Shown piece by piece: positions 49,269-49,548 of a stretch of DNA of 49,548 nucleotides. The stretch's first letter is position 1; each line of letters opens with the position of its first letter. The translations under genes and the position numbers were made by a program. The notes under the pieces were generated by a model, which had not been told where the DNA came from, made no database searches, and worked only from the letters and a program-made list of their open reading frames with translations. The stretch is taken from IMG/VR virus record IMGVR_UViG_3300050821_005532, positions 1-49,548 of that record; one strand, written 5' to 3'. The DNA is from a virus.

Positions 49269-49548
49269 CGCTGCCGGTGGTGGAGGCGTTCACCAGCATC
49301 CAGGGCGAGGGGCCGCGCGCCGGCCGCCTGTGCGCGTTCATCCGCTTCGGCGGCTGCAACCTCTCCTGCGGCTACGCGGGCGGCTGGGTCTGCGACTCGG
49401 CATACACCTGGGACTCCCGCTTCTACGACCTGAAAGAGGAGATCACCCGGATGAGCCCGGCCAGCATCGTGCGGCTGGTGGACCCGGAGGTCAACGAGGT
49501 CATCCTGACCGGCGGCGAGCCGCTGATGCACCAGAAGAATCCGGAGTG
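49265..49548 (+). CDS. queE: 7-carboxy-7-deazaguanine synthase (QueE), N-terminal part
   Basis: The window ends inside this gene after about 94 codons. It has SIQGEGPRAGR, FIRFGGCNLSC and LTGGEPLMHQ, all typical of the radical SAM enzyme QueE, which contracts carboxytetrahydropterin to CDG. The iron-sulfur cysteines are spaced CNLSC-GYAGGWV-C (CX3CX7C) instead of the usual CX3CX2C, a five-residue insertion before the DSAYTWD segment. Reading frame and overlap with QueD (ATGA) are sound, so this is not an obvious frameshift. Truncated by the window end. Confidence 0.85.
   Translation, partial: MTLPVVEAFTSIQGEGPRAGRLCAFIRFGGCNLSCGYAGGWVCDSAYTWDSRFYDLKEEITRMSPASIVRLVDPEVNEVILTGGEPLMHQKNPE

Noticed and set aside
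1-49548. Integrase, attachment site, transposase or insertion sequence
   Set aside because: No tyrosine or serine recombinase motifs, no DDE transposase and no terminal inverted repeats with target duplication were seen in this window.

Overview
The window looks like part of the genome of a tailed dsDNA phage (siphovirus) of a high-GC actinobacterium. Evidence: very GC-rich coding with frequent GTG starts, genes packed head to tail with 4-nt ATGA/GTGA overlaps, a full HK97-type head and long-tail gene set, a modular endolysin with a C39-type peptidase domain, and many tiny CxxC zinc-ribbon proteins. Gene content (7-deazaguanine genes, a ParB-like protein, no recognisable LysB) recalls the Rosebush-like (cluster B) mycobacteriophages. 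That comparison is from memory and was not tested by alignment. No tRNA, integrase, DNA polymerase, primase, helicase or recombinase was recognised, so the replication region presumably lies outside the window.

Layout. (1) 19-2764: two paralogous class I methyltransferase-like proteins flanking three tiny genes, a strong inverted repeat, then two small genes. (2) 2754-14032: small and large terminase, portal, prohead protease fused to extra domains, an unusual methyltransferase-glycosyltransferase fusion, major capsid protein, and head-tail connector genes. (3) 14029-14364: a lone leftward winged-helix/HTH gene inside the rightward structural operon, facing a divergent region with two near-perfect palindromes. 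(4) 14504-38904: major tail protein, overlapping tail-assembly chaperone pair, a 2415-residue tape measure with embedded peptidoglycan-hydrolase-like domains, and a long series of baseplate/fibre proteins with internal repeats and duplicated genes. (5) 38963-41979: endolysin, three small membrane proteins (holin candidates) and a secreted proline-rich protein. (6) 41976-45343: a leftward operon of about twelve small genes (membrane proteins, zinc ribbons, a nucleoside-deoxyribosyltransferase-like protein), apparently driven by a TATAAT promoter near 45380. (7) 45343-45452: a divergent control region whose 24-bp palindrome covers the leftward -10. (8) 45452-49548: rightward HTH/YdiL-like regulator, then ParB-like protein, glycosyltransferase, an unknown protein, DpdA-like transglycosylase, QueD and the start of QueE.

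How the genes fit together. The right end encodes part of the preQ0 pathway (QueD, QueE) plus the DpdA transglycosylase that places 7-deazaguanines in phage DNA, so the phage probably modifies its own guanines. QueC and a GTP cyclohydrolase are not in the window. A GT-A glycosyltransferase in this cluster is a paralogue of the C-terminal half of the methyltransferase-glycosyltransferase fusion located immediately before the capsid gene. Together with the two extra methyltransferases, this suggests glycan decoration of virions, of modified DNA, or of both. This is the part of the window most likely to hold new biology. The QueE fragment also has an unusual spacing of its iron-sulfur cysteines.
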